This document shows, in pieces, positions 25,090-36,071 of a stretch of DNA of 64,000 bases. The stretch spans positions 1,150,012 to 1,214,011 of the forward strand of contig MNCI01025089.1 in NCBI GenBank assembly GCA_015680685.1, in the 5' to 3' direction. The DNA is from Gnetum montanum (taxonomy: Eukaryota > Streptophyta > Gnetopsida > Gnetales > Gnetaceae). Under the pieces are notes generated by a model. The model ran no database searches. It was given only the letters and a program-made list of their open reading frames with translations, and was not told where the DNA came from. The translations under genes and the position numbers were made by a program. The stretch's first letter is position 1; every line of letters starts with the position of its first letter.

Positions 25090-27115
25090 TTGCAAACATA
25101 ATTATGCCTTTTTCTTGGTACATGTATCTATGACCATGAGCACTCAATGCCTACCAGTATTGAATGAGATGTAAAATAATCATTGTCCCAATTCAATAAA
25201 TTCATCCCAATAAATTTTGATTTTCGCATCTTTATTAAAGTCTTTCTCTGCCACGAACACATCAAGCTCTTTTTCAACCGATGTATCACTTCCAACATTG
25301 ATCACATGTCTTTTTGTGGGTTTCTTTGCTTTATGTCCCTATGGGTTCTTTTGGCTATGTTGCATTTGATTCTCCAAGTACTTTGCGAATGCTTGAAACA
25401 TAGTATTAAATACAAAATATTTTACTCATGCTTGACAATCAACATTAGCTTTTTTAAGTTTCTTAAGGTACATGATGTACACATCAATGACATCATCATC
25501 AAGCCATTGTTTCCACCCATGTTGGTATACAAGCCTAAAATACATTCTTGTGGCAATGAATAGGGAAAATGGTGACATAACAAGCACTTCACTATCTAAA
25601 TTGCCTATGACAAGCAACTGCATCACTCTATCAAATATCACACATGTTTGACCAATCGGGGTGATGAAGTCAGCAAGCTTCATTATCTGAACTATACCAG
25701 AAGATTGATCAATGGGACTATTAAATTTTACATCACCTACATATGAACATTCATAAGATGGATGTCAACATACATAAACAAATGATCCAAACAAGTCTAC
25801 GTACATGTTTCATCATTTGGATTGTCTTGTTCAGATACTTCTTTGATGTCTCCTTCAACTAAATCAAATAATCTTCTGGTAGCTTTTGTTGCTAACATAT
25901 TAGTCATTTCTATTCAACACATGTGCAATACCAAGATGATTGGAATTTATTAAATATATGAACAATGTATTAACACTACAAGGATTTATAATGTGGCACA
26001 AACCTCTAATAGTATTGGCCACATTGGCATGAATGTCCCTGTTATCAGAATGTTGATTGCAGCATTTTTAATGACATAATTTCTTTATTTAGTGTGTATA
26101 TTTGATTGATCATTTTTTCGTTCTCAGCAAGCAACTTCTTGATACAACTATTTTCTTTAGCTACATAATTCTCAAATTTGACCTTCAATTGAATGGTTTC
26201 TTCTATTAGATGTGACTTGTCTAATTTTAGCTCCTCCACAGCATTCCAAAGTGTTGCATTGCTTTGAGAATAAGTATTTAATGTCTCAATCATGTGTTCC
26301 AACTTATCCTCGATCAATTGGTGAGAGCATTTTTCATGTTTGCAACTATCATCAATAGTTTGGCTTTCAGGCTCTTTCAAAAAAAGAAGGTCTCACCCTT
26401 GTTGGACATTAATGTACTCTTCAATATACTTGTAGGATCTAGGATGATTATTCTATTTAATTGGGTAGCCATAAAATGAATATTTTTTTAGCAATAATTT
26501 TGTCACTATAATCAGAAAGCCAAGGGGCTCTTTCACATCATGTAGCTGCCATAACCTTGCCCCCCTCTTTATCTTAGGCAATATAGTCATCAGGATATCA
26601 AATAGAACACTTTCATTATTTTCCAATGCCCACATGAATAATATTTCATTATTGGAAATCTTCTCTTTCATTGCTTTCATTGGAAATAAAGACCATTACA
26701 TAAATTTGGAAAACAACAATAGATCTAGATAAATAGTGGGATTATCATCTTTTGTCTCAAATTTTTAAGCATATTGGATTAGGTGAATCTTATTTTTCTT
26801 TCACCTTCCATCCTTGACAATTGCCTCTTTACCACACGGAACTTGTATAACATCTGCAATGTCATGAACATTGAAGGCGAAACACGGAACTTGTATAACA
26901 TCTGCAATGTCATGAACATTGAAGGCGAAATTTTGTCATTGTAGGATGATTACTTATGACAATGGACACACTATCAGTCAACCTTTTTATTTTTGTCATA
27001 ACTTCCATCCATTGATAAATTCTGATTTTCTTTAATTTTTGATAAAGAACAGACATTTTTGGAAAGTTTAGAATTGTTTGCAGATTATGTTCATAGACAA
27101 TGTCAATAGCTGCAG
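25090..27115 (-). pseudogene. Transposon-like locus: PMD-like domain, coiled coil and Ulp1-type cysteine protease
   Basis: On the minus strand, 27110-26800 carries an exon-like open stretch (KLKKIRIYQWMEVMTKIKRL) after a possible acceptor. Then 26680-26453 reads ALENNESVLFDILMTILPKI and EPLGFLIIVTKLLLKK, which fits the pattern of plant-mobile-domain (PF20167-like) transposon proteins. Next, 26380-26045 is a 111-residue heptad-rich coiled coil. Finally 25683-25426 has WLDDDVIDVYIMYLKKL, close to the WLxDEVIN opening of C48/Ulp1 SUMO proteases, and about 25165-25117 reads GRH, stop, VLMVID, matching the HW-VIDL active-site histidine block with Trp changed to TGA. No catalytic Cys was identified. 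Several stops make it a pseudogene. Assignments are by motif memory only. Confidence 0.4.
26834..26929. repeat. Tandem duplication, 48-bp unit x 2
   Basis: ACACGGAACTTGTATAACAT starts at 26834 and 26882; the two units look identical. 48 bp is a multiple of three, so the antisense frame would not be shifted by it. Confidence 0.9.
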
Positions 27116-28240
27116 TTTGTGCAAATAAATAAAATGTTACCGTAAAATAAAGAGAATATCAATTCTAAGATTAGTTCATACGAAGCACAACAAATACTAT
27201 CGCGAAAGATCCCTTTTGCTAATCCCATCATTTTTACAAGCTCCATGTTTTTACAGAACTTCAACAATAACCCACAATGCCATATAATTTAAACAGAATA
27301 ATAGCCTTCTATAATAACCCTGCAATGAAAAAACTATAAATGAAGAATGTTGTTAGAATTGATAATAGTTATTAATTCAATTTCATAAGTTAATAGCTAA
27401 CTTTCTGTCAACTACAAGAACCCACGACTTGCATGTACTTGCAGCATACTCCGTTTTGAATCCTGCTACTCACAGTGAGCAGTGGTTCACATCATGAAGT
27501 ACAACCAAAACTGCACTGCCATGCAACACGCATTGTGGTCACTCCATTTGTGTGTTGAATTGCTGCCACTCGCAGCCAAACACACATTAACAATTTGCTT
27601 TCTTTGTGAACATGAGTCGCAGCCACTCGCACTGTCAAATTCTGTGAACTGTGATGTCCTCGCAGTTTAATTAACCCTCACTAAGCCTCACATATCCTCG
27701 CACTGTTCAGAAAGGACATGAAATGTGATTGGCATTTGACTCACTTCCCAACGTGAAACTAACCGAAACTAAACAACGAAACATGCAATCCGCATAAAAG
27801 CAATTGGTATGCGAAACTACAAAACATACAAAAGCAAATATCCAGAAGCTGCGAACAATTCCAAGAACAACAGAAAAAGAAAAGCCCCAAACAACTTGTA
27901 ATGGAGTACTGGGATTCCATTTGTAAATGGGAGGATGTCAAGAGGAGATAACAGGATGCCAACGCCGCAGCAGAAGCAAAAATGACGATGTGGATGCTCC
28001 TGAAGATTGCTGCGCTGTGCAAGAATGCAAGAATGCGCAGCAGGAGGAGTGTGGACAAGGGACGCGTAAGGGAAGGCGGGAGTGGCCGTAGCGGAAGCCG
28101 GGGCGGGAGTTCTGACTTCGAATTTTATGAATGTTAATATTTCCCATACATGGGGATGCCCTGGTTCGCAATGTCGTATGGCCTGCATGTACATCATATG
28201 AATATACCCGCATGCACATCAGAAACAATAGGGTATTCGC
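27116..28240. other. Region between the Ulp1-like locus and DUF247 copy 2; nothing assigned
   Basis: Several overlapping ORFs occur on both strands (for example 27817-28197 minus) without motifs. Scattered CACTCGCAG phrases near 27490-27700 form a loose short repeat. It is more GC-rich than the neighbours and could be old promoter or UTR DNA. Confidence 0.3.
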
Positions 28241-28243
28241 TGC

Positions 28244-29526
28244 CTAATGAGGGCAGACGTACCTTTTGCGGTTTCGCAATATCGTTTTGGAGAAGTCGTG
28301 TAAGGTCATCCTCGGAAAATACTCAAAATAGAGATAGTTTGTTGTTTGATGATGCAGCATGCACAACGATTCCACTTTGTACAGCTCTTTTGCTGCTGGA
28401 ATTATCCCGTTATTGTATTCGTCGGCCTGCTTCTCTTTGTTTTTCCTGGAATAGACTCTTTCCACAATACCAAGCACAAAAGGGGATATATTCCACAAAC
28501 CGCATCTCTCACCACAGCGTTTCCAGAAACCGCTGCTGCTCCTCCGCTCGGAATCTCCACAACTCTCAGCAGATCCGTCCTCGTTACTACGTTCGTCGAG
28601 GCCATTCATTGCATTCCATTCATTAGTTACTTCAAGGCATCCAAAATTCATAGTACTATACTTAGCTAGCTAGAACATGACTACTACCTACTACTAGATA
28701 CCTTACGCAGAAGGCAAAACATTGATTGCCGTTTTTCATTTTTCAGGCACTCCGAAGCATCCAAAATTCGCTATATTTTAATAAGGAAGCCTGTTGACTT
28801 ACCGCATCGCTTTGAATGTGCAGAAATGTAAACAGTCTAGCAAGTGTTTTGCCCCAGGCTTATCGTCCATCATCTGCCGTACATTCTTAACTCCTCCTTT
28901 GATTGGAAATAATTGAAACATCAGCTCAAAATCAAAGTCACGAGAATTATCTTCAGGGAGAAGGAACATGCCTTTCCAGGTGATCAACTCAGGCAACAGA
29001 GGAGGCGGAATTTGATTCTCCAGTTTAAGTAAGTCTCGCTGGATAAAGAAACCCACACACGTCCAGAATGTTCTGTCATCCCGGAAGGGATGGAAGCGAT
29101 CCCTTATGATGACTTTGCTGTTAGAAAAGCATAACTCGAGGAGGGAAACAGCGTCTAACATGAAGACATCTGCATCAAATTCAAAATCTTCAGACTAGCA
29201 TGCTTTGATTTCGTTTTCAAGGCAGCTCACAAAACCACGCAGTTGTAGCAAATCCATAACATTTTCACCCGTGGCTTCCAAACACCGGTACTCCAGCGAT
29301 CGTCCTAAAGCACGGTCAAGGGCCTTGAGTTTGTGAGATCTGACGGTGAAGTTGGGTTGAAGCGGTGGTGGTGATATGGATTCAGTTTTTTCAGAATCTC
29401 CGGCACTCGCACAATGCGGGGGAGAGTCTCAGCTGTTTCTGTTTGATGCCTCTTACTGAGCAGTGAAAGCAGTTCATCAGAAATAATATCAATCCTTACA
29501 TGGACATGCCCACCTCCCTCAGCCAT
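28244..29526 (-). pseudogene. DUF247 (UPF0481) gene, copy 2
   Basis: Start at MAEGGGHVHV near 29526. Exon 1 shows RIDIISDELLSLL, then the family RVPE motif (RIVRVPEILKKL), then after a +1 frameshift near 29340 KLKALDRALGRSLEYRCLEA, an in-frame TAG near 29196, and then SEDFEF, MLDAVSLLELCF and LLKLENQIPPPLLPEL. It ends KAMR at a GTAAGT donor (28797-28802 on the plus strand). Exon 2 (from about 28650) has a variable Ser/Glu-rich stretch, then IIPAAKELYKV at about 28395. The frame then breaks: GIVVHAASSNNKLSLF and EDDLTRLLQNDIA are in another frame. The rest of the C-terminal half is missing. This copy has the most complete N-terminal half in the window. Confidence 0.8.
28637..28769. repeat. 13-bp direct repeat flanking a short insert in the DUF247 copy 2 intron
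   Basis: GCATCCAAAATTC lies at 28637-28649 and 28757-28769. The 107 bp between could be a small insertion with target duplication, or a local duplication. No terminal inverted repeats or poly(A) were seen. Confidence 0.45.
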
Positions 29527-30459
29527 GACTGTACGTCGATGTTTTACAATGCACACTGAAGCGTTTCAGCACGCGCTTGTAATTGATTTCTGCTTCCCTG
29601 TGAAATCATCAACGAATCCGTCATGTTGAAAAGAACGGAAGATTTTCTTGTTAAGACTTCTCTAACAAGAAAGAAAACAAGATATATTACGTAGCAGAAA
29701 GGCCACCTGGCAGGCTCCCGCAGCAGCTTTTAAAATTAAAAGATGTTCCTCACATTGTAACACTAATTTGAAGGTAAAGGATTATTCGCAAAAATTTAAT
29801 GGCCAATGGAAAAGGAAGTTCGAGCTTATGAGACGGGAAAGCCTATTCAACTATACTGAACGGAATCGTTTTTCTTTAATAAAAGAACCGAAAACTCATA
29901 TGAGCCATATCAATGTTGACAGAGTGGAATAATCATTTTGAGAAAGTGATTTCATTCTTGTCACTGCTTCTTCTCTTCAGGGATTTCACTCTCGGGGATT
30001 TCACTCTCAGACAAGCTTCCAATGGAAAAATGGAAAATGTTGGTCAAATTATAGCCTCATAGAAACATTGTGAGCTAGTGCACTGCATGGAAAGTGTTAA
30101 AAGAGATATGCTGCAGTCTAACCCACTGAGGTTGTAGGTCCTATGGTTCAATCAGATAATATTCCTTTCTATCATTTCCTTAATCTCAAAGCCAAGCATA
30201 GGAATATCGGCATTGGAATTCAAATTTGGAATTTGTACACGACATTGGAGATTACTGTATAGGTGCGCAACACTGTATAACATCGCATCATGTTCATGTA
30301 CGGAATCTTTCTAAAAATGATAGAAAGGAAAATATGTATACATTTCTTCAAAAATCGTAAGTGTTCATCAATCACAACAGTAGGTCTGCCGGTGGGAGAA
30401 AGGATGCTGTTATGAATCCCTAAAGTAATGGTAACAAAGGTAATTTACCTTCATTTACC
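29527..30459. other. Upstream flank of DUF247 copy 2; no gene seen
   Basis: There is no motif-bearing ORF. A short duplicated phrase, GGATTTCACTCTC, occurs near 29980-30007. Regulatory sites were not identified. Confidence 0.35.
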
Positions 30460-32616
30460 ATGTTAACAAATTTTTCAGAGATGGAGAGTATGGAAAAGAA
30501 AATATAATTAGCTGCAAATCAGCATTTTACAAGTTTACACAATGCACATATTTATACAATTAATTCTTGAGAGGAAGTTGAATTGAAACCATCCAAAGAA
30601 TGTAAAAAGAGGATAGGAGACTTATCATAGAAGGAACATTGAACAGAGGAAATTCTACAAAGCAAGATCATTGCAATTACAATACCCTTAGAAATAATGC
30701 CAAAAATTATAACATCTTAATAGTGTACATATGAAACATTCTGCTACCCCCCTCAAGTTGGGGTGTGAATATTGAGAATGCCCAACATGTCAAGTAAATA
30801 TTGAAACTAAAGAGCTCTAAGAGATTTTGTGAAGAGATTAGCAAGTTTGATGTACAGTAGACACCTAAGTTGTTTGAACCATTCTAGATTGGATCTTCTC
30901 ACAAACAATGTGACAATCAATCTTAATATGTTTGGTTTGTTCATGGAAGATTGGATTACCAACAATATGTAGAGTAGCCTTGTCACAAAATAAAGTTGTT
31001 GGTTGAGGATGAGATACTTGTAGATCCTTTAGTATATTGAAAAGCCAAGTGAGTTCAAAGCAAGCGGTTGCCATGGCATAATATTCTGGTTTAGCAAAGG
31101 AATGCAAGACAATGGATTGTTTCTTTGATTTCCATGAAAGTGAAGAAGTTTCAAAAAAGGTACAATACCTAGTAATAGAACTATGGGTATTAATGCAACT
31201 AGCCCAATCAAAATCACAGTATGCACATAATTCAAGAGAACTTAAGGAAGAGAGAAAAAATCCCTAACCTGGCACTTCTCATAGATATCTAAGAACTCTA
31301 TGAGCTGCATCAAGATGTGGTTACCGAGGTTGATCTAAGAATTGACTTAAGGTATGAACTAAATATGTAATGTAAGGGAAAGTCATAATGAGGTAGATAA
31401 GACATCCCACAAGGGGGCAATATGATGATGGATCCTACAAGAAAGATCCATCAGTTCTGTTAAGCTTCAAATTCTACTCCATTAGAAATGAAGAAAGACA
31501 TGAATCAAGAAAACATGTATCTTCAAGAATATCTAAAGCATATTTTATTTATGGAAGATGAATATCCTTACTAGGGAACGGAATTTCAATACCAAGGAAA
31601 TATTGGAGTGACCCCAAATCTTTAACTTGAAATTGAGTATGAAGGAACCTTTTGAGAGCTGTAGTGGAGAGAAGATTATTTCTAGCAACGATGATATCAT
31701 CCACTTAAACCAACACTAATGTAAAAGAAGCCCCTACTATGCATGTGAAGAAAGAGTGATTAGCCTTTGATTGAGTGTAGCCAACATCAATGAAAGCAAA
31801 AGATAATTTTTGAAACCATTATCTGTAAGCTTGCTTGAGCTCGTATAGAGATTTGTTGAGGTAGCAAACACGCATTTCTCCTAACAAACCAAAACCAGGA
31901 GGAAGATCCATATAAACCTCTTCCTTAATATTACCATGAAGAAATGCATTATTAAGATCCAATTGATGAAGGTGCCAATTTTGAATGCTTACAATTGCCA
32001 AAAGACATCTAACTGTAGTAAGTATAGCAACAGCTACAAAAGTTTCCTAATCTAAACCTTCTTTCTAAGTGTATCCCTTAGCTACAAGATAAGCCTTGTA
32101 GTGCTCAATGGTTTCATTGAGTTTGTATTTGATCTTGAATACCCACTTACAACCAATGGTTCTTTTATGATGAGGTAAAGAAGCAAGTGTCCAAGTATTG
32201 TTAGACTCTAATGCACAAATCTTTGCTACCATTATCTCCCACCATTTTGGATCCTTGATCACTTAATCAAAAGTCCATGGCACTCTATGAGATGAAATAG
32301 CTATAGAATAGGCTTGATGCTATAGTGAAATTTTTCTATATGAAACAAATTGTGAAATGGGATAAGTGACACTTAATATAGGCCTTGCTGATGAGGAAGA
32401 TGATAGAGTGGTTGATGAATGAATAGTAGGTTAACAATCATAATATTGGAGATAACTTGGAGTACATCAAATGTGGGGGGATCGTCTTGGTAAGAAATGT
32501 GATAGAGGCATATTATCATAGGTTTGTTCATTATCAACCATTAATGATTATTCAATGGATCTAGTGGGTACATTATTTTCTAAAGAAGATGTAACTTTAG
32601 GTGATGGAGAAGTGAG

Positions 32617-32664
32617 NNNNNNNNNNNNNNNNNNNNNNNNNNNNNNNNNNNNNNNNNNNNNNNN
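32617..32664. other. Assembly gap (48 Ns)
   Basis: A run of 48 N characters; unknown sequence. Confidence 1.
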
Positions 32665-33052
32665 TCATAAAATCCAACAAATTTGAAGTGATAATGGTGT
32701 TGAGTTCAATATACATTTTTTTTATTAAGAAAAGAGTATCTTTCATCAACGTAGTTGTGTTGCTACCCTACAACAAAATGGCGTAGTTGAGCAAGAACAT
32801 CGACATCTTCTAAATGTTTCCTAAGCTTTAAGGTTTTAAGTTAATTTGCCTTTATGTTTTTAAGGAAAATGTATTCTTACTGCTTCCTATCTTATTAATC
32901 GAATCCCCTCATCAATTTTATTTAATCAAACTTCTCATGAAGTTCTTTTCAATTGTAAGCTTTCCTATTCTCATCCTAGAAATTTTGGATGTTTACGCTA
33001 TGCTATTAATCTTCTTGATAAAAGATCAAAATTCGATCCACAACCTAAAATA
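32665..33052 (+). mobile_element. Copia integrase-core contig in opposite orientation to its host element
   Basis: Bounded by the N gap and a single N at 33053. The plus strand reads [39 protein letters not shown] and [11 protein letters not shown], an integrase core. The surrounding Copia runs on the minus strand and lacks exactly this part, so this contig is most simply a mis-oriented piece of the same element. Confidence 0.8.
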
Positions 33053-34050
33053 NCATATAGTAAAATCATCAATTATAGTTAAGAAGTATAATGCATCAAT
33101 GTGAGAAGGTGTTTTATAGGGACTACATATATCACAATGAATTAGATGATAATATGAAATTATTGAAATAGAACTTGAAGGAAATGGTAATCAAGCTTGT
33201 TTATCAATTGGGAAAATACCACAATGTGATGGTTGAGAAATAAAAATTTCATATGCATTTTTGGCTAATAAGTGCAAGAAAGTACTAGATAAATATCTCA
33301 ATCATTTATGCTATAAATCAAATCAGGAAATAAGAGATGCAAAATGAAAAGGATCTTTATGGAAGTTATTTGAAACCTTCACAAAATTATAAGAAAGGTA
33401 TAGGCCATTTATATCTTTACCCATCCTAATCATCTTTCTTGAGGCTTGGTCCTATATAATACACGAATCAGAGGAGAAGGTTACTTTGCAAATCATATAA
33501 TGAACTAGTTTGCTAACATATATTAGATTGACTTTGAAGTAGGAAACATAGAGAACATCCTTTAAAATAATTAAATCTGATATATTCATAATTCCAACAT
33601 GGGAAATAGGTGTAATAGTACCATTAGGCAGTTTTACAAAATTATTGACTTTAAATGTAACATGGGAAAAAGATGAAAATGAGTTAACCATATGATCAAC
33701 TGTTCCACTATTAAGGATTCATGATATTGAATCATTAACTAGGGCTAGGTAGAGATAAGTACTTGAAGAATTTGTTTCTAGTTATAAGGTACTTCCTTGA
33801 TTTTTAGCATGTTGGTGATCATTGAAAAGTGAAATGATTTGCTTGTGTTGCTCTTTTATGAGAGAGAATGAAGAAAATTTCTTATTACTGTGCCCTCTAA
33901 CTAAATTTGCATTTGCAACAAATTATCCTTTTTTATGCCCAGAAAGATATCCATGAAGCTTGTAACATTATTCAATGGTATGGCTTGTCCATTCACAATG
34001 TTCATAAATAATTCATCTATGTCTTAAAGCTTGAGAAGACGCCATTATGA

Positions 34051-35050
34051 AAACAATCTTGCAACAACGAAATGATGGCACAGTATCACAATGTAGAATC
34101 TCCACATCAATGTTCCAATTTTTAAGCTAAATCATTCCCTTGAGGAACTATCTCTCTATTGTGTAGCGACTAGGATTTCATTCAAAAATTTAGTTGCTAA
34201 GGTACAAGAGAGGCTACGACATATGCTACAAATGGATAAAGGGCTCCTTTCTCTAAGGGTATCAAATCATATTATACCTTCGTTTTTAAACCTAGAATTC
34301 TTTCATCAAGAAATGCTTTTGAACTTCTTATATTTTCTTCTAATATTTAGTAGCATGCCTATAGGACCCTAAGTTGGACATGCATACAAAAGTATTGGCT
34401 ACAAAATATAGAAAAACAACTATATTTTGATTTCCAATCCTAAGATAGATTCGTTTTGACATTTGGTTGTTGCTCTAATCTATAAGTGTGGAATAATGTG
34501 AAATAATAAGAAAATAATATAATGTGTAAGAACATTAGTGTGGAATAATGAAATTGAATATTTATTACCTTTAAAGAATCATAGGGTCTATTGGATAAAT
34601 ATTACATTTTTATGAAAAATATAGATATACTCTACAAGTTAACCAAGCATCACTAGGGCTACAATAACAAAGCATACAAGTGCAAGTTTTTTGTTGTAAC
34701 ATTACAACACTATCTCAAATGGGTTGTCATAGCATAAAAAAGAAACACATGTATCTCATTTTCAAGGGCTTCTCACATGCACAACCTTCAAATTCACTCT
34801 TCTTGGGGAGTTGAATCCATCTTCCACTTTCAATTCTAGGATGATAAAAACTTAATTGAAGCTTGTTGATGTTATTTTGATACTTGATTGGAATAGAAGC
34901 TGAGAGATAGTGAGCTTCTATATCTAGTATATTAGATTTAATGTGACATAAATAAAATTATCTTATGCCTTCTACATTAAACCACATTTGTGTCAAAACC
35001 TTTTGTCTAACTAGTTAGTGAATATTTTTGGGGTTTTATTACATATCCTC
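34051..35050. other. AT-rich stretch with no gene I can support
   Basis: No recognisable domain was seen. It may include the gag 5' part and 5' LTR of the 30460-34050 Copia, but I could not match it to the 3' LTR. Confidence 0.3.
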
Positions 35051-35685
35051 CTAAGAGATATTCCATTTTCAGCCATTGCATTCTCTAAAAATACCAACCA
35101 CAATCTTGTGAATCCTCAAAAGCTACTTTCAAGAATTTGTGTTGCCTTGAAATATGCAATCCATGAGTGTACATAATAAATTGTCATAAGGTTTCTACTT
35201 CTAAAGGTAATAAATCACATTCACATAATAATACTGAGTAAGGTGTTTATATCTTTGCCTTTAACTTATCGAAAAGAAAATTTTTTTCACTCTTTCAATA
35301 TCTTTCCAAAGTTTAGCACTAAGTCCAAGTTCCCAAACAACACATCCATATAATATAGTATGATAGATCATAGTATGAAAATTTTTTTCTACCTTTTAAG
35401 CTTAAAGTCCTAAATCTTGACACTATTTTTGAAAGGATAGTAAATCCTAAAACTTCATGCTATTCTTTGTTTGATGCACTTTTTGCATAGGTAATTGTTC
35501 ATATAAATGAGACCCAAATATTTTTTAAAATCTACTATTTGCACATTGGTAGCTTCAAAGTTATAATAGGTACTTCTTTTACCTTAGATCATCAATGTGA
35601 TTTTATCTACATTTACTTGACCCATGAATAACTATAATTTTCTAAACTTTACAACATATTTTGATAGGCATAATTCACATTGTTA
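35050..35685 (-). mobile_element. AT-rich LINE fragment, minus strand
   Basis: The minus strand reads MIYHTILYGCVVWELGL and SAKLWKDIERVKKIFF, the post-RT motif of non-LTR elements. It aligns by eye with 56750-57170. The complete Copia at 35691 inserted at its edge. Confidence 0.6.
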
Positions 35686-35690
35686 GCAAA
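35686..35690 (+). repeat. Target-site duplication of the complete Copia, left
   Basis: CACAT directly precedes the LTR; the same 5 bp follow the other LTR at 41163-41167. Confidence 0.85.
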
Positions 35691-36071
35691 TCTAGCAACA
35701 AAATATGAAATGAGATGAAAATACAGAGCAATGGACATGAATCTTTTACGTGGAAAAACCCCAAAGTGGAAAAAAACCATAGGAAAATGTAGAATGATTT
35801 TATTGTCAAAAAGGGGGATAACAACCTTCTCTCTTCATCACAAGGTGAGAACAAGAAGAAGCCTCTTTCTCATGAAATAGGAGAAAAATGTAAGAGTGGG
35901 ATGGAAATGGGATATATGTGATGGATTTGAATTGAGGTGAAGGAGGTCCCTTTTATATTAGTGAAGGGGCCCTTAAATAACTAATGATAACCACCCACTA
36001 TTTTAATAACCATAGCCTAATTTTATCATGGTAACCATGGCCTAAATTTATCATGATAACTATGGCCAACA
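35691..36071 (-). repeat. 3' LTR of the complete Copia (element on the minus strand)
   Basis: It aligns along its length with 40779-41162, with scattered substitutions and a few small indels. On the minus strand it starts TGTTGGCCATAG and ends GCTAACA. CTCCAAGTGGGAGAT on the minus strand directly before it is the polypurine tract. Confidence 0.9.

Larger units (their letters stand above)
30460..34050 (-). mobile_element. Decayed Copia retrotransposon, minus strand, crossed by an assembly gap
   Basis: On the minus strand: a gag zinc-knuckle remnant at about 34010-33940 (CYKLHGYLSGHKKG); a protease block at about 33730-33650 (ILNSGTVDHMVNSFSSF); LPNGTITPISHVG and LKDVLYV; an integrase start at about 33150-33060 (KTPSHIDALYFLTIIDDF); RT at 32262-31819 (GCKWVFKIKYKLNE, then [20 protein letters not shown]); RNase H at 31180-30865 (KPEYYAMATACFELTWL, then NPIFHEQTKHIKIDCHIV). 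A polypurine tract reading TTGAGGGGGG on the minus strand at about 30750 marks the 3' LTR, which holds a TATA-like TTGTATAAATA and extends to about 30460. The 5' LTR was not found. Stops are frequent. Confidence 0.8.

Noticed and set aside
27480-28228. Possible gene from several overlapping ORFs
   Set aside because: Frames overlap on both strands with no motif, no consistent start and no splice pattern I could defend.
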